From NCBI GenBank assembly GCA_015062285.1, contig SUUY01000004.1, positions 62,001-126,000 of the forward strand: a stretch of DNA of 64,000 nucleotides, written 5' to 3'. Source of the DNA: Alphaproteobacteria bacterium (GTDB lineage: Bacteria; Pseudomonadota; Alphaproteobacteria; RF32; CAG-239). The notes beneath the pieces were generated by a model. That model had not been told where the DNA came from. It did not search any database and saw only the letters and a program-made list of their open reading frames with translations. The position numbers were made by a program, and so were the translations under genes. Shown here piece by piece: positions 43,092 through 52,254 of this stretch (positions are counted from its first letter, which is position 1; every line of letters starts with the position of its first letter).

Positions 43092-44217
43092 TATATTACA
43101 AAATTATATGCCTGTGTGCTTGCTATTATCTGTATTGGTATTGGCTGTAATAAATTTGGTTTATTTGTTACAAAAACATAAATCAAATGACGAACGCAAT
43201 AACGACATTTTGCTTAGAGGCCAAGCTGAAATTGTTGGAAGACTATCTCAGCTCGGAGAACACAATTCACAAGAACAAGCTAAAATAGCTGAAGCAATCA
43301 GCGAACAAAGAATCAGCATGTTGAAGATTATTGACGAAAAGCTTTTAGCTGTTACTAAAAGCGTTGGTGACGGCTTGCAACAAAATGCCACAAAAACATC
43401 TGAAACACTGACAGATTTAAGAGAGCGACTTGCAAAAATTGATGTCGCGCAACAAAAAATATCTTCACTGTCAGAACAAGTTGTTTCTTTGCAAGAAGTT
43501 CTATCAAATAAACAAGCTCGTGGTGCTTTCGGCGAAATACAACTAAATGACCTGGTATCATCTATTTTGCCTCCTAATGCCTATGAATTTCAAGTTGTTT
43601 TATCTAACACAAAAAGAGCAGATTGTGTTCTCAAATTACCGAATCCTCCGGGAACAATCATTATTGACGCTAAGTTCCCCCTAGAGAGCTATCACGCTTT
43701 GAGGTCAGCCAATTGTGAGAGAGAAAAAATTGAAGCCGAGCGCTTTTTTAGAGCATCTGTTGTGAAACACATAAAAGACATAGCTGAAAAATATATCATT
43801 AATGGCGAAACAGCAGATTCCGCCCTAATGTTTTTACCCAGCGAAGCTATTTATGCCGAATTACATGCAAACTTTACCGATGTTGTAGAAATATCTTACC
43901 GTTCAAAGGTTTGGATTGTGTCTCCAACAACACTAATGGCAACACTAAATACTGTTCGCGCCGTGCTAAAAGATGCAAAAATGAGAGAACAAGCCGGAGT
44001 TATTCAAAAAGAAGTAGGTTCTTTAATTGATGACATTAGTCGCCTTGACGGGAGAATCGAAAATCTTTCTCGCCACTTTAAGCAGGCCAATGAAGATATT
44101 GAAGGTATCAAAGTGTCATCAGGAAAAATCAACAAGCGAATCCAAAAAATTGAAAATATTGAATTAGGCGAAGGAGAAAACCATCCGCATTTAACACATC
44201 TGGCTAATGATAGTTAA
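43075..44217 (+). CDS. rmuC: DNA recombination protein RmuC
   Basis: A 380-residue RmuC-type protein, proposed nuclease limiting recombination between inverted repeats. An N-terminal membrane segment (about 12-32), a long coiled coil (45-150) and the restriction-endonuclease-like core with [57 protein letters not shown] and the [12 protein letters not shown] end. The frame opens at TTG 43075, within accA, with GGGAAG nearby; an ATG at 43108 is an alternative without a good site. Coupled to accA by overlap. Confidence 0.92.
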   Translation: MQNLNNILQNYMPVCLLLSVLVLAVINLVYLLQKHKSNDERNNDILLRGQAEIVGRLSQLGEHNSQEQAKIAEAISEQRISMLKIIDEKLLAVTKSVGDGLQQNATKTSETLTDLRERLAKIDVAQQKISSLSEQVVSLQEVLSNKQARGAFGEIQLNDLVSSILPPNAYEFQVVLSNTKRADCVLKLPNPPGTIIIDAKFPLESYHALRSANCEREKIEAERFFRASVVKHIKDIAEKYIINGETADSALMFLPSEAIYAELHANFTDVVEISYRSKVWIVSPTTLMATLNTVRAVLKDAKMREQAGVIQKEVGSLIDDISRLDGRIENLSRHFKQANEDIEGIKVSSGKINKRIQKIENIELGEGENHPHLTHLANDS

Positions 44218-44271
44218 AAAAAGCTTTGGATAAACTCGCTTTTTAATATTTGGCTTTTTTTATTTGTGATA

Positions 44272-44300
44272 TTGATATTTGCGATAAAAATAATTATGAT
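44272..44300 (+). promoter_or_regulatory. Sigma70-type promoter of ihfB
   Basis: TTGATA (44272-44277), 17 bases, TATGAT (44295-44300), with the GTG start of ihfB at 44338. Confidence 0.6.
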
Positions 44301-44337
44301 ATACTGAAACTATACTAAATAATAATGAGGAAAAAAA

Positions 44338-44616
44338 GTGACTAAATCAGAATTAATTGAAAAAATTGCAGCAAAGAATCCGCACCTTATGACTAAGGAT
44401 GTTGAGAGAATTGTAGCTGTTATATTTGATAAAATCATCAGCTCTTTAGCTAAAGGTGATAGAGTAGAATTTAGAGGGTTTGGCGCATTTTCTGTGCGTA
44501 CTCGTTCTCCAAGAATAGCAAAGAATCCTCGCACCGGCGAACAGGTTAAAGTAGAAGAACGCAATATTCCTCACTTTAAGACCGGCAAACAACTTTTTGA
44601 GCTACTAAACAAGTAA
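44338..44616 (+). CDS. ihfB: Integration host factor subunit beta
   Basis: A 92-residue DNA-bending HU/IHF protein. [10 protein letters not shown] at the start, the HU signature [15 protein letters not shown] near 42-56, and the arm RKNPRTG-type loop (AKNPRTGEQ) carrying the conserved Pro that intercalates DNA. It partners with IhfA, not in the window, in nucleoid organisation and sigma54 activation. Starts at GTG behind AATGAGGA. The lapA and accD genes follow in the order common in alphaproteobacteria, though the usual pyrF/trp genes are missing here. Confidence 0.95.
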   Translation: MTKSELIEKIAAKNPHLMTKDVERIVAVIFDKIISSLAKGDRVEFRGFGAFSVRTRSPRIAKNPRTGEQVKVEERNIPHFKTGKQLFELLNK

Positions 44617-44638
44617 GTTTATTTAAGGGAGTTGCAAT

Positions 44639-45049
44639 ATGGGATTTCTCAAAGTGCTAATCGGACTGCCTTTGTTGGTTGTTGTTTTGGTATTTGCCTT
44701 TGTAAACAACGATTTGGCAACGTTTAATCTTTGGCCTTTTTACATAGAGGTAACAGTATCCCTTAGCGTGGCTATTGTATTTTTGGTATCGGTCGGTTTC
44801 TTTTGGGGATGCTTATTTTCATGGTTGTCGCATGCTCCGATTCGTAAGGATTTGCGCAAACAGAAGAAAAAATATAAGCGACTAAGCAAAGAGCAAGAAA
44901 AACTGGCTAAAGAAGTAGAAGGTTTACACGAAAATATTGCAACACTTAAAGAACAAGAATCTTCTTTCGTGGCGAATGAAGCTAAAGTGTCTTTTGGTGA
45001 AAGAATAAAAAAATTATTCTCATCTAACAAAAACACCGATAACGCTTAG
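44639..45049 (+). CDS. lapA: LapA-domain membrane protein
   Basis: A 136-residue inner-membrane protein of the LapA/DUF1049 family. Two membrane segments (about 3-22 and 40-62) and then a cytosolic coiled coil (about 75-115) with a charged end. LapA works with LapB in LPS-assembly control in E. coli; alphaproteobacterial relatives, between ihfB and accD as here, are less studied. AAGGGAG sits before the ATG. The family call rests on topology and on the FxNxxLATFNLWPF segment. Confidence 0.85.
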   Translation: MGFLKVLIGLPLLVVVLVFAFVNNDLATFNLWPFYIEVTVSLSVAIVFLVSVGFFWGCLFSWLSHAPIRKDLRKQKKKYKRLSKEQEKLAKEVEGLHENIATLKEQESSFVANEAKVSFGERIKKLFSSNKNTDNA

Positions 45050-45071
45050 ATGTTAAATTGGGATAAAAGCA

Positions 45072-45953
45072 ATGAACTGGTTATCTGACTTTGTACGACC
45101 GAAAATAAAAAAAATTACGACCAAGGAAATAGCAGACAATCTGTGGACCAAATGTCCTCAATGCGGACAAATGTTGTTCACCAAGGAATTGGAAAAAAAC
45201 AGTTTTGTATGCTCGGCTTGCGACCATCATTTACGCTTTCCTGTACTAAAAAGATTTGCCATGCTTTTTGATAATGCGGAATATAAACTGATAGCATTGC
45301 CACAATTAAAAGAAGACCCCCTAAACTTTAAGGATTCAAAAAAGTATTCAGATCGCCTGCACTCATACAGAAAAGCAACAGGATCTCAAGATGCTATTAG
45401 AATTGCTCAAGGAGCAATCGGCGGGATAAATTGCGTTGTTGCAGCTTTTGATTTTGGTTTCATGGGTGGATCTATGGGAACGGTTGTTGGTGAAGGAATT
45501 GTTAAAGCCGCCGAAATTGCAACTAAAGGAAATTATCCTTTAATTACAATATCTGCATCTGGCGGAGCTCGTATGCAAGAAGGTATTTTATCTTTAATGC
45601 AAATGGCCAGAACTGCTGCTGCAGTTAATTTGGTAAAAGAAAAAGGTTTACCATTTATTTCTGTTTTAACAGACCCTACAACCGGCGGCGTGTCTGCATC
45701 TTTTGCAATGCTTGGCGACATTCATATCGCAGAAAAGGGCTGCGTTATAGGCTTTGCCGGAGCTCGAGTTATTGAACAGACAATCAGGGAAAAACTCCCT
45801 ATCGGTTTCCAAAGAGCCGAATATTTGCGCGAGCATGGAATGGTAGATATTGTTGTGCACAGACAAGAAATGCGAGATACTCTTATTAGAGTAATAAGTA
45901 TATTAACGCATCAGAAGCCTCAAATTGATACTCTTGCAATAGAAAACAAATAG
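45072..45953 (+). CDS. accD: Acetyl-CoA carboxylase carboxyltransferase beta subunit
   Basis: A 293-residue partner of AccA. It has the Zn ribbon with CPQC (28-31) and CSAC (47-50), and the crotonase-like core: GGINCVVAAFDF, FMGGSMG, ISASGGARMQEG and TDPTTGGVSASFAM. In most bacteria folC follows; here the transcript ends at a terminator eight bases after the stop. accA lies 3 kb upstream on the same strand. Confidence 0.96.
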   Translation: MNWLSDFVRPKIKKITTKEIADNLWTKCPQCGQMLFTKELEKNSFVCSACDHHLRFPVLKRFAMLFDNAEYKLIALPQLKEDPLNFKDSKKYSDRLHSYRKATGSQDAIRIAQGAIGGINCVVAAFDFGFMGGSMGTVVGEGIVKAAEIATKGNYPLITISASGGARMQEGILSLMQMARTAAAVNLVKEKGLPFISVLTDPTTGGVSASFAMLGDIHIAEKGCVIGFAGARVIEQTIREKLPIGFQRAEYLREHGMVDIVVHRQEMRDTLIRVISILTHQKPQIDTLAIENK

Positions 45954-45960
45954 AATCGAT

Positions 45961-45999
45961 AAAAAAAATATCCGCTTGTTTAAGCGGATATTTTTTTAT
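45961..45999. terminator. Bidirectional terminator after accD
   Basis: AAATATCCGCTT pairs with AAGCGGATATTT around GTTT, with A and T tracts on both sides. It fits as terminator for accD and the convergent lipoprotein gene. Confidence 0.9.
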
Positions 46000-46007
46000 T
46001 TGTTTTT

Positions 46008-47099
46008 TTATTTTACAAATATCTGGACTTCAGATGAGTTTCCGCTTTTAGCAGAAAGATTGATGTTTGCGGCAGAGACGCCCATCTCGATCATTTCTTG
46101 AAAAATCTGAGTTGCATTGTTTTTGGCAACTGCAGATGCGCCTGTAGACGGGCTAACAGCTACCACATCAAAAACAACATTGGGTTTTTTAGATAGGGCA
46201 CTGCTAACTGCTTGTTTTAAGCCGTCCTGATATTTAACTCCAGACTTATTAAATTTAGCAACAAACAACGGCGTTGAACTATTAACTGTTGGAGCGGAAA
46301 CAACACCGCCAAAAGAAGACATAGAATTACCGGCATACAGAGGAACATTACTAACACCAAAGCTACCAACTTTAATAGCAGAGCTCAGCCCAACAACAGT
46401 TTCGCTAGCAGTATTCACATACTGTTTCTGACGAGAAATGTCGCTATTTACCTCATTAAGCAAGCTATTCATTAAAACAGCCGTTTGGCTGGCTTCATTC
46501 TCCAATACACGAAGTTGACGATGGTCTTCATCTACTGCTCCGGAAATTGTATATGCAGCACGAACAGCATTTACAAGATACTCAGTATTAGCTGTATCTG
46601 CTGCAACCTTACCTGCCAACTGGGTTAATGCATTAGTGTTTGCATTCATAACCTGAATATTATTTTGTGCTTCTTCCAACATGTTGAACATGTGTGGATT
46701 GCCAGGGGTTGTACCTACCTGTAATTTTGCTTCAATAGTGCCTATTGTTTTATGATATTGCAAAGCATTACTTACAACAGATGATCTGATTTGCTGTAAC
46801 TGCGCGTTGTTATTGCGAATAGATGTCTGCAACTGGTTAAGTTCTTTGCGAAATGTTATAACTTTTTGACCAACAAAGGTTCCTGTATCATTACCGTCAG
46901 AAACCTTTACGGGCTCAAAGTTTGTTGAACCTAACGCAGGAAGAGCCATATTTTCTGTTGCAGATGCCTCTGCGGCAACTGCTTCTTGCTCTTCTGAACC
47001 AAATAAAGATGGGAACAACGCATCAGAAGAATAAGCGCAACCACCAAGAACCATCATTGCAACTAATGAGCAAGACATTTTTAATGCATATTTTGTCAT
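46008..47099 (-). CDS. Large lipoprotein with OmpA-like C-terminus, unknown
   Basis: A 363-residue predicted outer-membrane or periplasmic lipoprotein. The signal peptide ends at a lipobox LGGC near residue 20. The mature part is Ser/Asn/Gln/Ala-rich: a helical middle (about 90-235) with repeated Asn/Thr runs, then a C-terminal domain (about 275-363) whose order of strands and the N-A-T-Q-I-F-Q-E-M-I-E-M-G-V helix resemble a degenerate OmpA/peptidoglycan-binding fold. The usual Asp and Arg contacts are not evident. Function unknown. The ATG at 47099 has AAAGGTG upstream. It is divergent from tRNA-Arg. Confidence 0.7.
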   Translation of the reverse strand: MTKYALKMSCSLVAMMVLGGCAYSSDALFPSLFGSEEQEAVAAEASATENMALPALGSTNFEPVKVSDGNDTGTFVGQKVITFRKELNQLQTSIRNNNAQLQQIRSSVVSNALQYHKTIGTIEAKLQVGTTPGNPHMFNMLEEAQNNIQVMNANTNALTQLAGKVAADTANTEYLVNAVRAAYTISGAVDEDHRQLRVLENEASQTAVLMNSLLNEVNSDISRQKQYVNTASETVVGLSSAIKVGSFGVSNVPLYAGNSMSSFGGVVSAPTVNSSTPLFVAKFNKSGVKYQDGLKQAVSSALSKKPNVVFDVVAVSPSTGASAVAKNNATQIFQEMIEMGVSAANINLSAKSGNSSEVQIFVK

Positions 47100-47282
47100 C
47101 GAATAAAGCACCTTTTATAAAAAAATACATACACTTATGTTTTTACACTGATAACTTTTTTTGTAAAGTTATTTTTATAAAAAAACAAGCAATAACGTGA
47201 ATATATTACAAATATTTGTTTTCTGTAATGGTATTTTAAGTAAAACAAATTAAAAATCTTTTAAATTATTTAAAATTTTTAC

Positions 47283-47311
47283 TTGCATTTATAAATGAAA
47301 CAATGTAATAA
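47283..47311 (+). promoter_or_regulatory. Sigma70-type promoter of tRNA-Arg
   Basis: TTGCAT (47283-47288), 17 bases, TAATAA (47306-47311), about 18 bases before the mature tRNA 5' end. The rest of the gap back to the lipoprotein is AT-rich without visible structure. Confidence 0.55.
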
Positions 47312-47328
47312 CACTATACGAAAGCGAT

Positions 47329-47405
47329 GCGCTCGTAGCTCAATTGGATAGAGCATCTGACTACGGATCAGAAGGTTAGGAGTTCGAATCTTCTCGGGCG
47401 CGCCA
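47329..47405 (+). tRNA. tRNA-Arg (anticodon ACG)
   Basis: A 77-base tRNA. Acceptor strands GCGCTCG and CGGGCGC pair; the anticodon loop CTACGGA between TCTGA and TCAGA gives ACG, normally deaminated to ICG, reading CGN codons. T loop GTTCGAATC and encoded CCA are present. A terminator follows. Confidence 0.96.
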
Positions 47406-47408
47406 TTT

Positions 47409-47438
47409 AAAACCTCTTTTAAAGAGGTTATTTTTTTA
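47409..47438 (+). terminator. tRNA-Arg terminator
   Basis: AACCTCTTT / AAAGAGGTT stem followed by seven T residues directly after the tRNA. Confidence 0.85.
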
Positions 47439-47441
47439 TCA

Positions 47442-47476
47442 CAAAAAGCCAGAAAAGCAATGTTTCTGGCTTTTTA
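47442..47476. terminator. Bidirectional terminator before the LonH-type gene
   Basis: AAAAAGCCAGAAA pairs with TTTCTGGCTTTTT. T tracts on both strands; it ends the minus-strand protease transcript and backs up the tRNA-Arg terminator. Confidence 0.85.
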
Positions 47477-47495
47477 TGCGTAGTCTTGATTTTAA

Positions 47496-49934
47496 CTACA
47501 TACAACCATGTGTTTCTTTAGCATATTTGGCATACTGCTTATAGAAATATTCCAAACTATCTTGAACCTTACGATTTACCGTTCCTTTAGGGAATTGTCC
47601 GTTTTTACCGGCCACGCCCGCTTTAACTCCGGTTAAAATCTCTATACCATCGTCAACAGTATCTATTGCCCAAACATGGAACAAACCACCTTCCACCGCT
47701 TTCAATATATCTTCTCTTAACATGAGATCTTTAACATTGGTACGAGGAATTATAACACCATGCTCACCGTTTAATCCGTGATGAGCACAAACATCAAAAA
47801 ATCCCTCTATTTTCTCATTCACACCACCGATAGGCTGAATCTCACCAAATTGGTTGATTGATCCGGTCACGGCAATACTCTGTTTAATCGGTATTCCGGA
47901 AATCGCAGAGAGCAAGCAATAATACTCTGTTGAAGAAGCACTATCTCCGTCCACTCCGCCATACGATTGCTCAAATACGATAGCTGCCGATAAAGAAAGC
48001 GGAGAATATTTAGCGAATCTATTGGCCAACAAGCTTTCTAAAATAAGCACACCCTTAGAATGAATAGGGCCACTCATTTCTACTTCACGCTCGATATTAA
48101 TAAATTCTCCTCTGCCGATACGAACTTGTGTGGTAATACGAGCCGGTTTGCCAAAACAGATACGAGAGAAGTTATAAACAACCAATCCGTTTATTTGCCC
48201 TACCTTTTTACCATCAACATCTATTAATATTGTTCCTTTATCTATTTGCTCAAGCATTGACTGCTTAATTCTGTCACTACGATATATCTGAGCTTCAATA
48301 GCTTGTTCAATGTGGTTTTTGCCAATTTGATTAGCTTTTGATTTTCGCGCCCAATAATCTGCTTCACGCAATAGATCTCCTATCGATGCAATATGTGCCG
48401 TTAGTTTTTCTGAGCTGTCTGCCAAACGAGAAGAATGTTCTATAACCTTTGCTACCGCTTGCTTATTTAACGAACGAAGTTTTTTCTTTTTAGACAACGA
48501 ACCTATAAGCTTAGCATACTCAATTTCATTTTGAGGCGTACGATCCATTAAAACACCGAAATCAGCTTCGACCTTGAAGAAATCGGAAAAGTCAGGATCC
48601 CGTTCTGAGAGCAACTCATACAGCTCGGCATCGCCGGTTAAAATTACTTTTACATTCAAGGGAATCGGCTCAGGATCAAGAGAAATGGTTGTAAACGTTG
48701 TTTCTTCGCTCGGGGCTTCTATTTTAATCACTTTTGATGCCAAGGCTCTTTTTAGCGAATCCCATGCATAAGGCTGAATCAATAATTTGCGAGCATCTAT
48801 AAGTAAGAATCCTCCATTTGCGCTATGCAAAGCGCCAGCCTTAATCAAACTAAAATCTGTGAGCAAAGCTCCGTATTGCTGAATCCTTTCAACCTTACCA
48901 ACCAAATTACCTTGGGTAGGATGATCCAAATGGATTATTGGCGCTCCTGAGTTAGGCTCGTTTTTAACGATTACATTTACCTTAAATTTTGCATACTTAT
49001 CTTCTTCAGGCTGCTTAAACTTCGAAAACAGAGCGCTTAGCGGATCTTCTCCTGCTCCGTCCGCACTCACCGCCGGACTTTCATTTTCTGGCAAAAATTC
49101 GTCAGAATTATTAATAATATATTTTTGAATATTTTTTAAAAATTCCAATCCCTTTTTGCAACCTTTGTATTTTTCGTGCAATTCATCAATAGGCTTTTTG
49201 ACCGTAAGCTTTAAAAATTTAGCTTTGAGATCTTCGGTATCCTTTCGTTGTTTATCTTCCCATTGTGGCAAATCTTGAGCTGTGCTTTCTATTTCTGCCT
49301 GCATTTGATTTAAGTCGTCTAAAAGTTGTTTTTTTTCTTCTTCGGGAAGCTCTTCAAACTTTTCTGGACTTAATACTTCTCCGTTTTTTACCGGAGCTAC
49401 GACTAAACCAACAGGCATATGCAAAAGAGAAACGCTTTTCCCTTTAGCTTTTTTCTGTAAAAGCTTTATATACTTTTCTTTGTGTTGTTTATATTTTTCG
49501 TTGATTGCCTCTATGCCGCTCTTATATTCATCACTTTCCATGATTGCAGGTACAGTCACGGAAATTGTCTCAATCAGCTTATCTATATCTTTGGCAAAGT
49601 CATTGGCTACACCAGCAGGAAAATTTATTGCGTGAGGCTTATAAGGTTCTTCAAAATTGTAAACATATGCCCAATCTTCAGGAGTAGGCCTTTTTTTAGC
49701 TTCCTCAACCAATACTCTTTTTACCAAACTTGTTTTCCCTGTTCCTTCAGGGCCTAAGCAAAATAAATTGTACCCTTTAGATTGAATATTTATGCCAATT
49801 TCCACAGCATTTAGGGCTCTATCCTGCCCTAAAGCGGAAAGTCTCTCTTCTAACTCTGCCGTTGTAGAAAACTTGAATTTTCTAGGGTCACATCTGGTAT
49901 AAAGTTCTTTAGATTTAAGCTTGGTAATACTCAT
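47496..49934 (-). CDS. Lon-related ATP-dependent protease (LonH/YcbZ-type)
   Basis: An 812-residue Lon-like protein. The N-terminal AAA domain is of the LonH/LonB group: P-loop GPEGTGKTS at 61-69, a long charged coiled-coil insert (about 100-290) and LDHPTQGNLVGKVERIQQYG, typical of the AAA_32 type. The C-terminal S16 protease domain has the Ser-Lys dyad: S665 in DGDSAS and K708 in GGVNEKIEGF. It lacks the Lon N-terminal substrate domain. It degrades or remodels proteins, targets unknown. The start has AGGAAA nearby. A separate gene from canonical lon, which is not in the window. Confidence 0.9.
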   Translation of the reverse strand: MSITKLKSKELYTRCDPRKFKFSTTAELEERLSALGQDRALNAVEIGINIQSKGYNLFCLGPEGTGKTSLVKRVLVEEAKKRPTPEDWAYVYNFEEPYKPHAINFPAGVANDFAKDIDKLIETISVTVPAIMESDEYKSGIEAINEKYKQHKEKYIKLLQKKAKGKSVSLLHMPVGLVVAPVKNGEVLSPEKFEELPEEEKKQLLDDLNQMQAEIESTAQDLPQWEDKQRKDTEDLKAKFLKLTVKKPIDELHEKYKGCKKGLEFLKNIQKYIINNSDEFLPENESPAVSADGAGEDPLSALFSKFKQPEEDKYAKFKVNVIVKNEPNSGAPIIHLDHPTQGNLVGKVERIQQYGALLTDFSLIKAGALHSANGGFLLIDARKLLIQPYAWDSLKRALASKVIKIEAPSEETTFTTISLDPEPIPLNVKVILTGDAELYELLSERDPDFSDFFKVEADFGVLMDRTPQNEIEYAKLIGSLSKKKKLRSLNKQAVAKVIEHSSRLADSSEKLTAHIASIGDLLREADYWARKSKANQIGKNHIEQAIEAQIYRSDRIKQSMLEQIDKGTILIDVDGKKVGQINGLVVYNFSRICFGKPARITTQVRIGRGEFINIEREVEMSGPIHSKGVLILESLLANRFAKYSPLSLSAAIVFEQSYGGVDGDSASSTEYYCLLSAISGIPIKQSIAVTGSINQFGEIQPIGGVNEKIEGFFDVCAHHGLNGEHGVIIPRTNVKDLMLREDILKAVEGGLFHVWAIDTVDDGIEILTGVKAGVAGKNGQFPKGTVNRKVQDSLEYFYKQYAKYAKETHGCM

Positions 49935-50024
49935 AATAAAAATTTCCTATACAATAGATTTATGTTAAGGTATGTTATCATTATAATGATTAAAAACTAA
50001 CATTGAGTAAAGAAAAGTTATTTT

Positions 50025-51431
50025 ATGCTTGTTTTCTTATTTATTTTTACATTGCTTATAGTGCTATTGATCGGCGTACATCATCATTTAAGAGGCCTTA
50101 GAAGACAGATGATTTTTAGGCTATTAGAAAGGTGTATTTTAAATAAATTATCACTGCAAAATTGGTATTCGTCTGCATTTTCCTTAAAATTAGCAGAAAA
50201 ACTAAATAAAAAAACAAAAAAAGAGCTCGTGTTTATTTTTGCAGAAATCAAAAAGGGAAATTTTTCTTCTCTTACAAAAATATATTCGGCGAATGAATTA
50301 AAATTAATCTGCGGCAAAAAAACAAAATCACTCCATCCTCTCATAAATGCAGAATTGGCATTGCTTGATTTTGATTTCAAAAAGGCGTCAAAACTTATAG
50401 AAAACCTAAAAGCGATAAATAATGATGAAAAAGCCAGACTCCTACTAGCCGAAGCAAAAATAGCCATGAATGAAGGCGATATGGAGACAGCATCACATAA
50501 AACCGCATTAGCAATAAAATTGTTTCAGAAACTTGGTTTTGTTTTTGAAGAAGCATGTGCATATTTGTTGTATGGCACAATATACAGAGCATCAGGAATT
50601 CCAGATACCGCTCAAATAATGCTAAAAACTTCGGCAGATTTATTCAAAAACATAAACGCGAAAGCGGCCGAAGCTGAAGTCTATGGCAATATAGGTATGT
50701 TATTGGTGATGGACAAGCGCTTTGATGAAGCAATTGATTATTTTGAAAAAGCAATAAATCTTTTTGCCGAGATGAACAATGCCGACAGTTTGGTAAATAT
50801 ATACAACCAAAAAGCTTTAACCATGTTGATTAGCAACAACCTACCTCAAGCAACCGCATGGATAAAAAAGGCATTAACTTATTGTTCGCAAAAAAATCTC
50901 AGAGGTTTATCTTTGAACTATGATATTTCTGCTCAAACAGCATTTGCCAAACAGCAATACGCAAAAGCGGTTTCTTTAGCAAAACATGCTGTTGAACTAT
51001 ATATGGCAACAAATAATTTATCTGCAAAACTTGAAATGATGTATTTAATTGCACAAGCACAATTAAAGCAGAAGCATTTTTCGGCTTCTGAAAAAACATT
51101 ACGTAATATTATTGATGAAGCTACGGGGAAACAAACTTGTTTTCATATTGCAAACGCATACAGTTTGTTAGGTATTTTGTTTATGCAGAAAAAAGATTTT
51201 TCTCGAGCCAAAGGTTTGTTTAATCAATCCTTGTGCTCAGAACTCAACAATGAACGTTGGTGCGGCGTTGCAATAGACTATGCCAATATTGCCCTAACAG
51301 AGTATAGAAAAGGCCGCAAAGAAGAAGGTTATAAAAATAAAGTTGCGGCATTAAAGTATGCAGAAGAATCCGGAGATAAAGAATTAATTTCTTATTTAAA
51401 ATCGACACTAAATGCTTTTGATGCCGAGTAA
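50025..51431 (+). CDS. Membrane-anchored tetratricopeptide repeat protein
   Basis: A 468-residue protein with one N-terminal membrane segment (about 2-18) and a helical rest made of TPR-like repeats from about residue 130 to 460 (for example GNIGMLLVMDKRFDEAIDYFEKAINLF). Repeats of this kind bind protein partners. Function unknown; no recognised catalytic motif. The ribosome-binding site is weak. It ends in a 24-base overlap with the convergent membrane protein gene. Another TPR-type membrane protein lies 800 bases further on, so both may belong to the same envelope process. Confidence 0.8.
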   Translation: MLVFLFIFTLLIVLLIGVHHHLRGLRRQMIFRLLERCILNKLSLQNWYSSAFSLKLAEKLNKKTKKELVFIFAEIKKGNFSSLTKIYSANELKLICGKKTKSLHPLINAELALLDFDFKKASKLIENLKAINNDEKARLLLAEAKIAMNEGDMETASHKTALAIKLFQKLGFVFEEACAYLLYGTIYRASGIPDTAQIMLKTSADLFKNINAKAAEAEVYGNIGMLLVMDKRFDEAIDYFEKAINLFAEMNNADSLVNIYNQKALTMLISNNLPQATAWIKKALTYCSQKNLRGLSLNYDISAQTAFAKQQYAKAVSLAKHAVELYMATNNLSAKLEMMYLIAQAQLKQKHFSASEKTLRNIIDEATGKQTCFHIANAYSLLGILFMQKKDFSRAKGLFNQSLCSELNNERWCGVAIDYANIALTEYRKGRKEEGYKNKVAALKYAEESGDKELISYLKSTLNAFDAE

Positions 51432-52166
51432 AATTTTTATTTGAGAAATCGAATCATTAACTTTAAGCTTATTTATGCCAACATTATTAAATCCCAAAAC
51501 ATAAAATCTGGGACTTGATAAATAGCAAAATTTACATCCTTTTTTAGAAAAGACTAAACTGTTCTTAACACTAAGCCCTGTATTTTCCATAAATCGACGC
51601 ATTTCTGCGGACCATGCCGGCACTCCAAAATCTCCTATCACAATAGTAGGCACGTCTTGTTCTCTTATGAAATTTGTCAATGCCTTGAGCTCTTCAATTC
51701 TTTTTTTTGCAGATACCTTATCTAATTCAACACTTATGATTATCGGTTGATTGATGTCTGCCAATACTTGTAAAAAAGGAAAAGATTTCTGATTGTCAAC
51801 AATCAGCGATCCTTCAATAGTGTCAAATTTTTTATCTGTCAGCATGATTTTTTCGAAGTCATATATCAGACTAACTGTTTGCGACGAATCTAATTTATTA
51901 TGAAAAAATATCGGAGCGGCCGATGATATTTGAAAATATCCGATTAAGGCAAAAAAAGCAAAGAATCCGGCGTGCAAAACCTTTTTAAGAGACAATGAAT
52001 ACAGCAACAGTATCAATTCTAAAAGATAAACATGAAACAAGGAATCCCTAAAGAACCCCACCTTAAAAAACAGAGAAAGAATCGTATATATTCCGGTTGC
52101 ATATAACGAAAACATTAAAAGGAAAGCTTCTCTGCTTAATCTTTTCTTTTGCGAAAGATATCCCAT
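51408..52166 (-). CDS. Membrane protein with degenerate endonuclease/exonuclease/phosphatase-like domain
   Basis: A 252-residue protein with about four N-terminal membrane helices (15-95) and a soluble C-terminus (100-252). The soluble half follows the EEP fold in outline: a V-I-G-D-F-G segment with a following PAWS (residues about 184-192) where active enzymes have VVGDFNxTPWS. The C-terminal catalytic D-H pair expected near the end is not visible; the place reads KVNDSISQI. It therefore looks like an inactive relative. Alignment would confirm. Overlaps the TPR gene convergently and is divergent from the 52.2 kb gene. Confidence 0.65.
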   Translation of the reverse strand: MGYLSQKKRLSREAFLLMFSLYATGIYTILSLFFKVGFFRDSLFHVYLLELILLLYSLSLKKVLHAGFFAFFALIGYFQISSAAPIFFHNKLDSSQTVSLIYDFEKIMLTDKKFDTIEGSLIVDNQKSFPFLQVLADINQPIIISVELDKVSAKKRIEELKALTNFIREQDVPTIVIGDFGVPAWSAEMRRFMENTGLSVKNSLVFSKKGCKFCYLSSPRFYVLGFNNVGINKLKVNDSISQIKILLGIKSI

Positions 52167-52254
52167 ATTTGTTTCTCTTAACTTTTTTTAACTTTTTCGG
52201 TTTATACTGAATTTTCTTGACATTCTAAAGCTTAAAATATATTTTGTAAATGGT

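Noticed and set aside
44217..44271. Terminator after rmuC
   Set aside because: Only a short AAAAAGC/GCTTTTT pairing in an AT-rich stretch; not distinct from background.
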